Origin: Deltaproteobacteria bacterium
GTDB lineage: Bacteria > Myxococcota_C > UBA6777
DNA length: 64,000 nucleotides
Direction of reading: 5' to 3'
Assembly: GCA_006226375.1 (NCBI GenBank)
Contig: SBHC01000041.1
Location: 1-64,000, forward strand
Part shown: one piece after another, positions 26,705 to 35,741 of the stretch
Layout: each line of letters opens with the position of its first letter
How positions within the stretch are numbered: the first letter of the stretch is position 1
Position numbers and translations under genes: made by a program
The notes under the pieces: generated by a model
What the model was told of the DNA's origin: nothing
Databases searched by the model: none
The model's input: only the letters and a program-made list of their open reading frames with translations

Positions 26705-28387
26705 ATGGGAGTCGGTACCGTCAAACACAATTCAGCACACACACAACGACTCCACAACCTTCACAGCCCTGGGACCAACCTATCCGCCCCTAACCCCGGG
26801 CCTTCTTCCGAAGAAGCGAGCCACTCTGCCCAAAAAGCAGCCATCCAACAACAAACCCAGGTCCATCAATACGTAGTAGCATCCTCTTCCACGCATCTGG
26901 GAGGGAAGCCTACGCAAGCCAAGTCCGGCGTTCGACGAACACTGGGCGAGAATCGCTCCTCAGTCACGAACACGATGAGACCTCACACAGTCGCTCGCTC
27001 CCAACCACTTCCCCAAACCAGCCCAGAGGCCACAGTCACTCGGGTGGGCAAACGCACCGTCATTGATGCAGGTGACGGCAACGACTCCATCCACGTCTCC
27101 CGCGCAAACAACGGTACGATCAATGTGGCAGTCAACGGCGAAAACCACTCCTTCACCGTACAGGATGCGATCAACGGCTTGACCCTCCGCGGTGGAGACG
27201 GCAACGACCAGATCAAAGTCGGTGACCATCTGTACTTTGACTTACAAATCGAGGGCGGCCAAGGAAACGACAAACTCCAAGGCGGTCAGGGAAACGATGT
27301 TCTCGACGGCGGCGCCGGTCACGATGTTCTCAACGGTGGCGCCGGAGATGACAAGCTTTACGGACGCGACGGCAAGGACACCCTTCACGGCCAACGCGGG
27401 AACGATTACCTCGAAGGTGGCCTCGGAGATGACACCCTTCACGGCGGTGACGGGCGTGATGTGCTGTACGGTCTCGACGGCAACGACACCCTTCGCGGCG
27501 GCGATGGTCGTGATTACCTGGACGGTGGACGAGGCAACGACAACCTCCGGGGAGACAACGGCATTGACCAACTCATCGGTGGCCGAGGTCAAGACCACCT
27601 GCAGGGTGGACGCGGCAACGATGTCCTCGCTGGCGGCCACGGCAAGGACCGAATCAACGGCGGCCAAGGCCAAGACACCGTGTACAGTCAAGCCAACGAC
27701 CGTGTCAGCCTACAAGCCAATGACCACAAGGTGAACGTTGACCTTTCTGACCACAGCGAGCAGGAGCTGGGTTCACACATCACCGCAGGCCCGAACCGTC
27801 GGCAACGTCGCAAGCACGACCCCATCGTCGCGGCTCATCCTGACTTCCAGATGCGAGTGGAGTCGGACCTCGACGCTCTTCGCTCCATCCCGGCTGGCCG
27901 AGAGGTGTTGGCAGCCATCGACAACAACAGCGGCGGACACACCGTAACCATCGAGCAAAACGAAGGCCGAGGCAACCTCAAATCAACGTTCAATAGCCAC
28001 GGCTACCGCAACACAGACGGCACACTTGGCGCGGGAACGTCCAGCGAGATTGGCTACGATAGCTCCAATGTTCAAAGCCCTGGCCGGGAAGCCTGGAGAA
28101 CTCGTCCACCTGTTGTAGGATTGTTCCATGAATTGATTCACTCCCTCGATGATGCACAAGGCACAACAGAGAGAGGTGTCACACACGAGAAGAGCACCGG
28201 AGCATCTGGCACGCCCAATCCCAACGCAGAACACACGACTGTTGGATTAAGCTACGATCACGACGGCGATGAACTCGACAATCATGGCAAGTTCAACCCC
28301 CACTCGAACTCACGCGTTCACCGCGAAGGGCCGAGCGAAAACAAGCTCCGTAAAGCTTTCAACCTGGAACGACGTACCCATTATTAA
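26705..28387 (+). CDS. RTX-repeat protein with NleD/M91-like zinc metalloprotease domain
   Basis: The 560-residue protein lacks a signal peptide. About 17 glycine/aspartate nonapeptides of the form GGxGxDxL (roughly residues 162-330, e.g. GGDGRDVLYG, GGRGNDVLAG) form the Ca-binding RTX parallel beta-roll. The C-terminal domain contains LFHELIHSLDD, a HExxH zinc site (His475, Glu476, His479), and ends with SENKLRKAFNLERRTHY, matching the ENxxR...PxRxxY tail of Peptidase_M91 (type III effector NleD). RTX proteins normally leave by type I secretion, but no T1SS genes are adjacent. AAGGAG is 7-8 bases upstream of the ATG. It follows the lasso cluster in the same direction after 122 bases; a functional link is not indicated. 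Confidence 0.85.
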   Translation: MGVGTVKHNSAHTQRLHNLHSPGTNLSAPNPGPSSEEASHSAQKAAIQQQTQVHQYVVASSSTHLGGKPTQAKSGVRRTLGENRSSVTNTMRPHTVARSQPLPQTSPEATVTRVGKRTVIDAGDGNDSIHVSRANNGTINVAVNGENHSFTVQDAINGLTLRGGDGNDQIKVGDHLYFDLQIEGGQGNDKLQGGQGNDVLDGGAGHDVLNGGAGDDKLYGRDGKDTLHGQRGNDYLEGGLGDDTLHGGDGRDVLYGLDGNDTLRGGDGRDYLDGGRGNDNLRGDNGIDQLIGGRGQDHLQGGRGNDVLAGGHGKDRINGGQGQDTVYSQANDRVSLQANDHKVNVDLSDHSEQELGSHITAGPNRRQRRKHDPIVAAHPDFQMRVESDLDALRSIPAGREVLAAIDNNSGGHTVTIEQNEGRGNLKSTFNSHGYRNTDGTLGAGTSSEIGYDSSNVQSPGREAWRTRPPVVGLFHELIHSLDDAQGTTERGVTHEKSTGASGTPNPNAEHTTVGLSYDHDGDELDNHGKFNPHSNSRVHREGPSENKLRKAFNLERRTHY

Positions 28388-28404
28388 GCAAGCTATCCAG
28401 AAAG

Positions 28405-29739
28405 CTACCGCGTTCCTTTGACGCCTCCAGGAATGGGCTTTCCGTGAGGGTCCGTTGCGGGGCTGTCCAAGGAAAGCTCCAGCTGACGTTGCAATTCGGG
28501 TGAGAGGAAGTGTTCCATTTCATCGGCGTCACGGTGAACATGGTCAGGTGGGTAGTTGAGTTTGTCTTCCAGGTAGGCTTCCCACAGACGGTGTGCGCGG
28601 ACCAGCTCTTGGCCTCTCTTGCGCCCTGTTTTCGTCAAGTGCATTCGGCCATCTTCCCACAACAGCCAGCCCTTTTGCATCAAGGTCTGCCCACTTCGAC
28701 GAAGAGCACGTAACGAAAGCTGAAGCAACTCACACATCTTGGACTGCTCCATCCACTCACCACCATCTTCCTCCCATCGGTACAGCGTGGAGAGGATGTG
28801 TTCTCGACGCAAACGTCGGGAAAGTTGGACTCGCTTCCAAGCCTGACTCACCAGACCGTATCGTGGCGAAAAGAGAAACGCTCCGGCAAACAAAAGCCCT
28901 GCTGTGGTTGACATGGTCCCTGCGACAGAGACCTTTCCCCCCATCGCCAGGGCCATTCCATAACCAAGACCCGCACAAAGGACACCAATCAGAGCAGAGA
29001 GAAGGAGCATAATGGCCAGCCGGTCGGTGAGCAAATACGCCGCAGCACCCGGAGCAATCAGCATCGCCACAACAAGGATCGCACCAACCGATTCAAACGC
29101 AGCGATGGTCGTCAGAGCCACCATGCCCAACAACATGTAATGAAGCACGCGAGGTCGAAGCCCCATGGATGCCGCAAGAATCGGGTCAAAGGTTGAAACC
29201 TTCAACTCCTTGTAGAACAGCACAACAAAACCGATATCCAACAGCAAGACCGCGCCCAACGACCAAAACGCACGGGGTCCCAGGTCCACACCGCTCACAA
29301 TCCATCGGTCAAACGGCGTGGTCGCGATCTCGCCAAACAAGACACAGTCGAGATCCAGGTGGATGTTACCCATGTTAGCAATCATCACCACCCCGGCAGA
29401 GAAGAGAATGGTGAACACAAGGCCCAGGGAAGCGTCTTCATGGATTCGCCCTGTTGAGCGAAGGACATCGATCAACATTGGAGTGAGCAAGCCCACCACG
29501 GTTGCCCCCAAAATCGCGGGAAACGAACTCAAGCTGCCCGTCAGCCATGCAGCCACCGCAATACCAGGCAACACCGAGTGACTGATCGCGTCACCCATCA
29601 GCGCCATTTTGCGAAGAATCAGGAAGCATCCCAAGATCCCCGATGAGATACAAACCAAAGCACCAATGGCAATGACCCACCACTCGTAACTTTGAAGCCC
29701 CAGGAAGCTAGAAGCTATCGACAAGGTTGCGCCGTTCAT
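28405..29739 (-). CDS. Metal ABC permease fused to C-terminal DtxR-like regulator (second permease)
   Basis: This 444-residue protein has an N-terminal ABC-3 (ZnuB/TroC/MntB) permease of about 285 residues (GCFLILRKMALMGDAISHSVLPGIAVA, quoted in part as ALMGDAISHSVLPG; AAFESVGAILVVAMLI). After about residue 305 a winged-helix segment (ILSTLYRWEED ... LSLRALRRSGQTLMQKGWL) leads into a DtxR metal-binding/dimerisation domain (RAHRLWEAYL, DHVHRDADEMEHFLSPEL, DPHGKPIP). The fusion resembles chlamydial YtgCR, in which the released C-terminal part is a metal-dependent repressor. Its ATG overlaps the stop of the first permease (ATGA). Metal specificity is likely Mn, Fe or Zn, judged from the partner binding protein. 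Confidence 0.88.
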   Translation of the reverse strand: MNGATLSIASSFLGLQSYEWWVIAIGALVCISSGILGCFLILRKMALMGDAISHSVLPGIAVAAWLTGSLSSFPAILGATVVGLLTPMLIDVLRSTGRIHEDASLGLVFTILFSAGVVMIANMGNIHLDLDCVLFGEIATTPFDRWIVSGVDLGPRAFWSLGAVLLLDIGFVVLFYKELKVSTFDPILAASMGLRPRVLHYMLLGMVALTTIAAFESVGAILVVAMLIAPGAAAYLLTDRLAIMLLLSALIGVLCAGLGYGMALAMGGKVSVAGTMSTTAGLLFAGAFLFSPRYGLVSQAWKRVQLSRRLRREHILSTLYRWEEDGGEWMEQSKMCELLQLSLRALRRSGQTLMQKGWLLWEDGRMHLTKTGRKRGQELVRAHRLWEAYLEDKLNYPPDHVHRDADEMEHFLSPELQRQLELSLDSPATDPHGKPIPGGVKGTR

Positions 29740-31073
29740 GGTGTTATCGCTTTCATGTTGGGATTGGTGTTCCCTGTAGGAATGGGCTTCCCATGTGGGT
29801 CTGTCTCTGGCTGATCAAGCAAGGCCTCCAACTGCGCCACCAATTCAGGCGAGAGGAAGTGTTCCATTTCATCGGCGTCACGGTGCACATGGTCCACAGC
29901 AATGGACGCTCGCTGTGTCAGATAAAGCTCCCACAAGCGATGGTTTCGAACCACCTGACAAGCTCGCTCCCAACCAACAAGAGATAGCTTCCAGTGATCG
30001 CCCCCGATAACTTCCAGCCAACCTTTCTTTACCAAGCTATGACATTCTTGACGAACTTGTGCCCCCGTCATCGAGGTAAACTTCAACAAAGATTGGATGG
30101 ACACACGGGGCTGGTCTTCTGGTTCGTTCTCGCCAATTTTGTAGAAGGTCTTGAGGAGGTTCTCTTCCAAGATCTTTCGCCGCCCACGGACTCGTTTGCG
30201 CCATGCGGGAAGAAGCCCGCGTGTCGGTGCAAACAGCAAGCTAAGGACAAACAAAAACGAGGCAGCAAGAACCATCACAGGCCCCGTTGGCATCTTGGGG
30301 AGCAAGGCCGAAACAAACGCACCCAGCATGCCAGAGAAGGCACCCACTCCAGCAGAGATCCAGCACATTTTGCCCAGCCGGTTGGTCCACTGTCGGGCCG
30401 CCGCAGCCGGAATGATGAGGAGCGCGGCCATCAAGATGACGCCCACAACCTGCAAACCAATCATCACCGAGACCACAATCAGCGACGTCAGGAACTGGTC
30501 CAAGAAGCGGATGGGTAGGCCCAAACTCGCTCCAAAGCCTGGATCAAAGGAGAGAACCTTGAACTCCTTAAAGAACAAGGTGACCAAAAGAACCAGGAGT
30601 CCACAAAGAACGGCCAGAGTGTAGATGTCACGCTGCAACAGAAAAGCAGCCTTGCCAAACAAAAAGGTATCAAGGCCCGATTGGTTGCCCGCCCCGCTCT
30701 GTTGAATGACAGAGAGCAAAAGAACACCCACACCAAAGAAGACGGACAGCACAAGTCCAATGGCCGTGTCGCTTTTGATTCGGCTGTAGCGAGTGATCCA
30801 GGTAATCAGTTGGGCGCCCAAAAGACCCGACGCCATCGCACCTGCCAGGAAGAACCATGTGTTCTTCTCGCCGGTCAAAAGAAACGCAACGCATACACCA
30901 GGTAACGCCGCGTGAGCCATCGCGTCTCCGAGGAGACTTTGGCGTCGTAAGAACGCAAAAGCACCCAGCACCCCGCTGGAGATTCCCAGCAGCACACAGC
31001 CCAACATCACGACACGTCGGGTGGTTCCGGTGTCGCTAAAGTATTTGGCAATTTCAGCCCACAAGTCCCACAC
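29736..31073 (-). CDS. Metal ABC permease fused to C-terminal DtxR-like regulator (first permease)
   Basis: The product from GTG 31073 is 445 residues, the start lying two bases after the ATPase stop. The open frame reaches further upstream but would overlap the ATPase gene. The permease half shows LRRQSLLGDAMAHAALPGV and IGLQVVGVILMAALLIIPA, typical of the ABC-3 family. The C-terminal third has a winged-helix stretch (LKFTSMTGAQVRQECHSLVKKGWL) and a DtxR domain (VRNHRLWELYL, DHVHRDADEMEHFLSPEL, DPHGKPIP) nearly identical in its core to that of the second permease. Having the same regulator domain on both subunits is unusual. Proteolytic release or direct membrane-tethered sensing are both possible. 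Confidence 0.88.
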   Translation of the reverse strand: MWDLWAEIAKYFSDTGTTRRVVMLGCVLLGISSGVLGAFAFLRRQSLLGDAMAHAALPGVCVAFLLTGEKNTWFFLAGAMASGLLGAQLITWITRYSRIKSDTAIGLVLSVFFGVGVLLLSVIQQSGAGNQSGLDTFLFGKAAFLLQRDIYTLAVLCGLLVLLVTLFFKEFKVLSFDPGFGASLGLPIRFLDQFLTSLIVVSVMIGLQVVGVILMAALLIIPAAAARQWTNRLGKMCWISAGVGAFSGMLGAFVSALLPKMPTGPVMVLAASFLFVLSLLFAPTRGLLPAWRKRVRGRRKILEENLLKTFYKIGENEPEDQPRVSIQSLLKFTSMTGAQVRQECHSLVKKGWLEVIGGDHWKLSLVGWERACQVVRNHRLWELYLTQRASIAVDHVHRDADEMEHFLSPELVAQLEALLDQPETDPHGKPIPTGNTNPNMKAITP

Positions 31074-31075
31074 GG

Positions 31076-31930
31076 TTAGCGCCTTTCCCGAGTAACAACT
31101 TCCACAGCCTGGCTGAGGATGGGAAGTTGTCCACCGTATGTTTTCTTGAGGTTTTCTTCTGTAAACGACTCTTCCAGCGGACCACAAGCCACCATCCTCA
31201 TGTTGAGCAGCAGCGTCCAGTCAAAATACTCTGGAACCGTTTGCAAGTCGTGATGCACCACGAGCACCGTCTTGTTCTGGCTGCGAAGTTCTCGAAGCAG
31301 CTCAACAATGGCCTTCTCCGTCACTGCGTCTACACCCACAAACGGCTCGTCCATCAGGTAGATGTCAGCCTCTTGGGCCAGCGCCCGAGCCAGGAACACA
31401 CGCTGTTGTTGCCCCCCTGAAAGCTGGCTGATCTGCCTGTTGATAAAAGCTTCCATTCCTACCTTGGCCAGGCACCGTCGGGCGATGTCGAGATCCGAGC
31501 GTTTCGGACGCTTGAACCACCCCAGCCGCCCGTACCGCCCCATCACCACAACATCCAGAACCGTGGTGGGGAAGTCCCAGTCCACCGACTCGCGCTGCGG
31601 CACATAACCCACACGAGTACGAACATCCTGGTAAGGCTGGTCAAAGAGCTTGACCCACCCGCTCGACAAAGGAAGCAAACCCATAATCGCCTTAATCAGA
31701 GTCGTCTTGCCTGCCCCATTAGGACCCACAATAGCAACCAAGTGACCGGTAGGCAGGGTAAAGTCGACATTCCATAGCACTGGACGAGTCTGGTATGACA
31801 CGGTCAGGTCGTGCGCTTCCACCGCGATGGAGACGTTCTCCGAAGAGTCCACCGTTTCTTGTGCTTTGTTGACGGTTTCGATTTGAGCTTCCACGTCCTT
31901 ACCCTTCCAATGGATCGACTTTCCCACCAA
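31076..31930 (-). CDS. Mn/Fe/Zn ABC transporter ATP-binding protein
   Basis: This 284-residue ABC ATPase has Walker [11 protein letters not shown], the Q-loop [14 protein letters not shown], typical of manganese/zinc importers, signature LSGGQQQRV, Walker [10 protein letters not shown] and switch His VVHHDL. An N-terminal extension of about 35 polar residues precedes the ABC domain and could be shortened if an internal start is used. It energises uptake through the two downstream permeases and follows the binding-protein gene by 45 bases, so all four genes form one operon in the order binding protein, ATPase, permease, permease. Confidence 0.92.
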   Translation of the reverse strand: MVGKSIHWKGKDVEAQIETVNKAQETVDSSENVSIAVEAHDLTVSYQTRPVLWNVDFTLPTGHLVAIVGPNGAGKTTLIKAIMGLLPLSSGWVKLFDQPYQDVRTRVGYVPQRESVDWDFPTTVLDVVVMGRYGRLGWFKRPKRSDLDIARRCLAKVGMEAFINRQISQLSGGQQQRVFLARALAQEADIYLMDEPFVGVDAVTEKAIVELLRELRSQNKTVLVVHHDLQTVPEYFDWTLLLNMRMVACGPLEESFTEENLKKTYGGQLPILSQAVEVVTRERR

Positions 31931-31975
31931 ACAAGAGATGCCTAGAGAGGCACCATGGGAAGTTGAGTTTTCAGT

Positions 31976-32938
31976 TTATTTTTGTGCCGAAGATGATGAA
32001 ACGCTCAACGCTTTCTTCACCGTGTTGACGTTGAACCTTACCATACCAACGTAAGTCCCCTCAGGTGTTCCTTCTGGGCCCATTGCATCGGAGTACAGCT
32101 TGCCCCCCATCGCAACGTTGTGTTTCCGACGAGCGCATCGTTCCATCACAGCCTTGACTGCGTTGTCTGAAACAGAAGTCTCAGCGAAAATGGCTGGCAG
32201 CTTCTTGGTTACAATCAAGTTGATGACACGCTCGATGTCTTTGAGGCCCGCCTCTGATACCGTGCTGATGCCTTGCAGCCCCACCACTTTCAAACCGTAC
32301 GCTTGACCAAAGTAGCCAAAAGCGTCGTGGGAGGTGACCAACACGCGCCGTCCTTCAGGGATCATCGCCAGCTCTTTCTTGACCCATTTGTGCAGGTCCA
32401 CCAGCTCTTTGACGTAAGCTTTGGCGTTGGCTTCGTAGGTAGCCTTGTTCTTGGGGTCAACTTTCACAAGAGCCTCTCCTACCCTCCGAACCACCTGCTC
32501 CCAAAGCGACACATCGAACCAAACATGCGGGTCGTATGCGCCTTTGTAGCCAGCTGGTTTGCGAAGAAGCTTCCGGTCGATCTTGTCTGTGGCTGCAACA
32601 ACAGGTTTGCTTCGCCCCATCTTGGTCAAGATCTCCTGCATTTTTCCTTCCAGATGAAGGCCGTTGTACAACACCAGACCAGCTTCGGCGAGCTTGCGTG
32701 TGTCTGCAGCGGTGGCTTTGTAGAGGTGTGGATCCACACTGGGGCCCATCAAACCCTCCACATGAACCTTGTCACCGCCGACCCGCTTTGCAGCATCCGC
32801 CAGCATCCCCGTCGTAGTCACAACATAGAGTTTCCCCGACTTGCTCCCCTGGGATCCTCGCTTGCAGCCTACAAAACTCAGCGCACACGCCATTCCAAGA
32901 ATGACCCATAGCTGCCCTCGAAACGATGTCCTCAACAT
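31976..32938 (-). CDS. troA: TroA-like metal-binding lipoprotein of the ABC importer
   Basis: The 320-residue protein has a lipobox FVGC (Cys25). Cluster A-I metal ligands are visible: His in VDPHLYKAT, His in YDPHVWFDVS, Glu in IFAETSVSD and Asp in KLYSDAMGPEG. The HHED set and the stretch EGTPEGTYVGMV match TroA/PsaA-type Mn (or Mn/Zn) proteins rather than ZnuA, which uses a third His and a His-rich loop that is absent here. The ATG at 32938 is chosen for the AAGGAG and GAAGG upstream; a GTG at 32959 is in frame. A perfect palindrome lies 76 bases upstream. Confidence 0.9.
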   Translation of the reverse strand: MLRTSFRGQLWVILGMACALSFVGCKRGSQGSKSGKLYVVTTTGMLADAAKRVGGDKVHVEGLMGPSVDPHLYKATAADTRKLAEAGLVLYNGLHLEGKMQEILTKMGRSKPVVAATDKIDRKLLRKPAGYKGAYDPHVWFDVSLWEQVVRRVGEALVKVDPKNKATYEANAKAYVKELVDLHKWVKKELAMIPEGRRVLVTSHDAFGYFGQAYGLKVVGLQGISTVSEAGLKDIERVINLIVTKKLPAIFAETSVSDNAVKAVMERCARRKHNVAMGGKLYSDAMGPEGTPEGTYVGMVRFNVNTVKKALSVSSSSAQK

Positions 32939-33013
32939 GACCTTCAACTCCTTCTCCACTCAGCACTTTATGATTGCAAGTTCACGCAACATTTTCGACA
33001 CAAGAACGACGAC

Positions 33014-33031
33014 ATTTAGCCAAGGCTAAAT
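33014..33031 (-). promoter_or_regulatory. Perfect 18-bp palindrome, likely DtxR-family operator
   Basis: ATTTAGCCAAGGCTAAAT is an exact 8-2-8 inverted repeat 76 bases before the troA-like start. On the minus strand a TTGTTT-N16-TAAATG pair overlaps it, which would place the operator over the core promoter. TTAGCC/GGCTAA half-sites resemble those of DtxR/MntR-type repressors, and both permeases of the operon carry a DtxR domain. Confidence 0.6.
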
Positions 33032-33120
33032 ATCAAACAAAGCCAACATAATCGTTTTGGATTGAGGTGTCAAATGTTTCTGCGGGAAAGGTTGGATGGG
33101 AGGCAGAGGGGAGAGGAGGT

Positions 33121-33456
33121 TTAGTCTTCTTTGTCGGAGGATTGAACCTGCATAAGAGCCTGGAGAGCGGCCATTTTCTTTTGAAGTTCTTGAAAGGCTT
33201 CAGGGTTGCCCACCTCAGAGATCTTGTTGGCCATAGCTTCAACGCCTTGCAGTTTGTCGGCCGCGGCGTTGAGTTCCTCGGAGTCGATGGCAACCGCCTC
33301 AGGCGAAGGCAAAGGCACCGAGCCTTCCAAAGACTCTGCGGTGACACCGGGAGGAAGAGACTTCGCTTTTTCCTGATCTTCCCTCATGTGGCACTTCTTG
33401 TATTTTTTTCCACTTCCACAGTGACAAGGATCGTTACGACCCAATTTCACACTCAT
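33121..33456 (-). CDS. SEC-C zinc-motif protein
   Basis: The 111-residue protein starts with the SEC-C motif GRNDPCHCGSGKKYKKCH (Cys-x-Cys-x8-Cys-His), the zinc-binding segment also found at the SecA C-terminus. The rest is a helical, acidic tail (about residues 50-111) with no recognised domain. Stand-alone SEC-C proteins are common; some may bind SecB, ribosomes or nucleic acid, but no function is shown here. It ends 107 bases before the start side of the metal operon and is not clearly linked to it. Confidence 0.85.
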   Translation of the reverse strand: MSVKLGRNDPCHCGSGKKYKKCHMREDQEKAKSLPPGVTAESLEGSVPLPSPEAVAIDSEELNAAADKLQGVEAMANKISEVGNPEAFQELQKKMAALQALMQVQSSDKED

Positions 33457-33624
33457 GGCTTTTGTTCCTTTGGTTGGAGCGTTCGGAATGATAAAAAGAC
33501 AGAGAGTTCAGCGCGCAACACACTGTTCCGACGCCGGGCTCTCGTTTCGATTGTGACTTCCAGACAGAGGTTTGGTAGAGTAGTCTCGGGTATGGTTCCA
33601 AAGCAAACCAACAAAGGAAAACCG

Positions 33625-34311
33625 ATGACACACCCATCTCATGATGCTGGCCACAATACCACAGGACCTCTTCACCCTCAACGACTTGGCGTATGGCTTG
33701 TCCTGGCGCTTTGCTGCGCTGTCGCAGGAACGATTTTGAGTTGCAGTTCCAACACAGGCACCGAAGAGAACGTCCAGGAAGTTGCCACAGAACCAACGTC
33801 GACCAACGATGGGGGAACAACGGAAGCCACAACGGAAGGATCGTCGGCGGTAGAAGCAGCCCCCTCTGACCTGGATTTGCAGATGAAAGCCGAGGACTTT
33901 GGCTGCATTCTTAAGTGGACGAAGGTGAACCGCTATCGCATCACCAACAAGCTGGGATTTGAAGAAGAAGCGCTGAAGGTCGCTCGCTCAGCAGAAGGTG
34001 GGACATTTCCGGTTGGAACCGTCATTCAGTTGGTACCCCAAGAAGCGATGGTGAAACGCAAAAAAGGATGGAACACCAAAACCAACGATTGGGAGTTCTT
34101 CTTTCTCAAAGTAGACAAGTCAGGCACGACCATTGAGACACGTGGGAAAGAAGATGTAAAGAATGGATTTGGCGGGAATTGCTTTGAGTGCCATGCCAAG
34201 GCCGACTCCAAATGGGACTTGATCTGCGGCGAAGACCACGGCTGCGACCCCCTGCCCCTCTCACCCAGCGTCATCGAAAGCATCCAGAACTCCGATCCTC
34301 GCTGCCCCTAG
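33625..34311 (+). CDS. Lipoprotein with one CxxCH haem-binding motif
   Basis: The 228-residue protein has a signal segment ending in a lipobox (TILSC, Cys40), a Thr/Glu/Ser-rich linker (residues about 45-80) and a C-terminal domain containing GGNCFECHAKADSKWD (CxxCH near residue 186) and CGEDHGCDPLPLS. One covalent haem is predicted. The FGxxCxxCHxxA...HGCxPLP pattern occurs in cytochrome P460-like secreted proteins of deltaproteobacteria, but that assignment is tentative. The start at 33625 has AAAGGA six bases upstream; the frame continues upstream to 33067 without support. Confidence 0.75.
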   Translation: MTHPSHDAGHNTTGPLHPQRLGVWLVLALCCAVAGTILSCSSNTGTEENVQEVATEPTSTNDGGTTEATTEGSSAVEAAPSDLDLQMKAEDFGCILKWTKVNRYRITNKLGFEEEALKVARSAEGGTFPVGTVIQLVPQEAMVKRKKGWNTKTNDWEFFFLKVDKSGTTIETRGKEDVKNGFGGNCFECHAKADSKWDLICGEDHGCDPLPLSPSVIESIQNSDPRCP

Positions 34312-34327
34312 AAAGCCGGACATTCGG

Positions 34328-35086
34328 CTAAGGTTTGGTCGCCCAAGCGCAGAAACTCATCGTCCAAACGTATACCTTTGTCGGATCGAGGGCTTCTTCC
34401 TCCATCTGCCCAACAAGAGCGTCCACTTCGGCTTGTGTCGCAGTGCCAGAAGAGAGAATCCGAGGCCCCATCATCTTCACGAGGGCAGAGAGCGGAAATT
34501 GTCCAGGTTGCCCCTCAATGACCGCGTTGGCACGAATGCCCTTAAATTGCAGGCCCGCTTCCGCGAACGTGGCCGGCAAGGCAAAACCCATCGCCGGATT
34601 CGCCCCCTCTGCCACCAACATGCTCCTTAACCACCCAGCGGCTTGATCGTGTGCAACCATCGGCGTTGTGCGTGCTGGAACCATTGTGGAGTCAGCCTCT
34701 TCAAACACGACCACGCCATCATTGCGTAGCCATCGCGACAAACGACGCAAAACATCCACAGGATCTGACAAATACATTAAGACCCGTCGTCCCACCAGGG
34801 CATGGAACGACCCGTCGGGGAAGCTCTCCAATGCGGACAGGTCTCCCGTTGCATCTGCGAAAACAAACTGTGCGTGTTTGCTACCCAGCTTCTCCATGCG
34901 CTGCTCTGCCATCGCCAACATTTTTTCGTTGCGTTCCAAAGCAACAACGGTCCCAGAAGGCCCAACAAGATCCGCCAGAACCTCTGTCACTTCTCCCCCA
35001 CCACAACCGAGTTCAAGCACATGCATCCCAGGCCCAATGCCCGCATCCATCAGATATCTCTGGGTTCCAGTGTTGTCACGTTTCAT
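34328..35086 (-). CDS. Class I SAM-dependent methyltransferase
   Basis: The 252-residue protein has motif I VLELGCGGGEVTEVLADL (about residues 23-40), motif II with the acidic end of strand 2 (VVALERNEKM), the FADATGDLSALESFPDGSFHA segment (quoted in part: FADATGDL, FPDGSFHAL) and motif V-like LRRLSRWLRNDGVVVFEEAD. The fold and motifs are clear; the substrate is unknown. The short N-terminus (about 20 residues before motif I) fits the ubiE-like/small-molecule branch. GGAG lies 12 bases upstream, a loose spacing. Confidence 0.85.
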   Translation of the reverse strand: MKRDNTGTQRYLMDAGIGPGMHVLELGCGGGEVTEVLADLVGPSGTVVALERNEKMLAMAEQRMEKLGSKHAQFVFADATGDLSALESFPDGSFHALVGRRVLMYLSDPVDVLRRLSRWLRNDGVVVFEEADSTMVPARTTPMVAHDQAAGWLRSMLVAEGANPAMGFALPATFAEAGLQFKGIRANAVIEGQPGQFPLSALVKMMGPRILSSGTATQAEVDALVGQMEEEALDPTKVYVWTMSFCAWATKP

Positions 35087-35246
35087 GGGATGTCTATACT
35101 CCTGACCCGCTCGTCAGGACCGGGTCCATTCATTTTTGTTGAAAACATCAGATAGGAAGAAGGAAGAAGCTCAAGGAAAACGGCACAAGGAGAGCAAGAA
35201 GAGAGTGTTAGTGGGAGAGAGTCGTCATCGCCTTGAACGCAATGAC

Positions 35247-35453
35247 TTATTCAGCGTCCTTGGCATCACAGTGAGGTGCGCCTTCGTCTTTGTGGCACTC
35301 CATGTTGGCTCCACAATCGGAATCTTGGGTGCAGGACTTTTTGCAAACAGTGCCCACTTTCACTTCACCTGTAGGGCAAGTATCGCCCGAACCACCACAA
35401 GCCATCGCCAACATCGAAACAGAAACAAGAACACCCAACGCAAACTTCTTCAT
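35247..35453 (-). CDS. Small Cys-rich lipoprotein
   Basis: The 68-residue protein has a signal peptide with lipobox LAMAC (Cys19). The mature part holds six further Cys residues in CPTGEVKVGTVCKKSC...CGANMEC...HC, a Dickkopf-like disulphide pattern similar to units in the large lipoprotein at 50241. AAAGGAG is six bases before the ATG at 35453; the frame is open upstream but unsupported. Function unknown. Confidence 0.75.
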   Translation of the reverse strand: MKKFALGVLVSVSMLAMACGGSGDTCPTGEVKVGTVCKKSCTQDSDCGANMECHKDEGAPHCDAKDAE

Positions 35454-35557
35454 TTCATACTCCTTTGCATATCTTCGTGACAAGTCGATCCAACCAAACA
35501 ATCCCAGGTCTATCGCAAGGCACACTGGAATCGTGCGACCACATTAATGAAAACAAA

Positions 35558-35581
35558 GTATCAAGTCAAGATAAATGATAC
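35558..35581. promoter_or_regulatory. Dyad GTATCA-N12-TGATAC upstream of the CobW-like gene
   Basis: A 6-12-6 inverted repeat sits in a markedly AT-rich stretch (35540-35700) between the small lipoprotein and the metal GTPase gene. It could be an operator for a metal regulator, but it does not match the Zur box I know and six-base arms can occur by chance in AT-rich DNA. Confidence 0.25.
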
Positions 35582-35741
35582 TCCATTTTCAAATAACTTA
35601 TTTCACAATACATTCAAAACATTAAGTAGACATATCAAAACTAAAAAAAGAAACGAGAAACCTTGACTCAACATCAATAACAGATTATCAGAATCATGAA
35701 TATTGAGAATGAGTTATCAAAACAAAAGAAGGAGCGACGAG

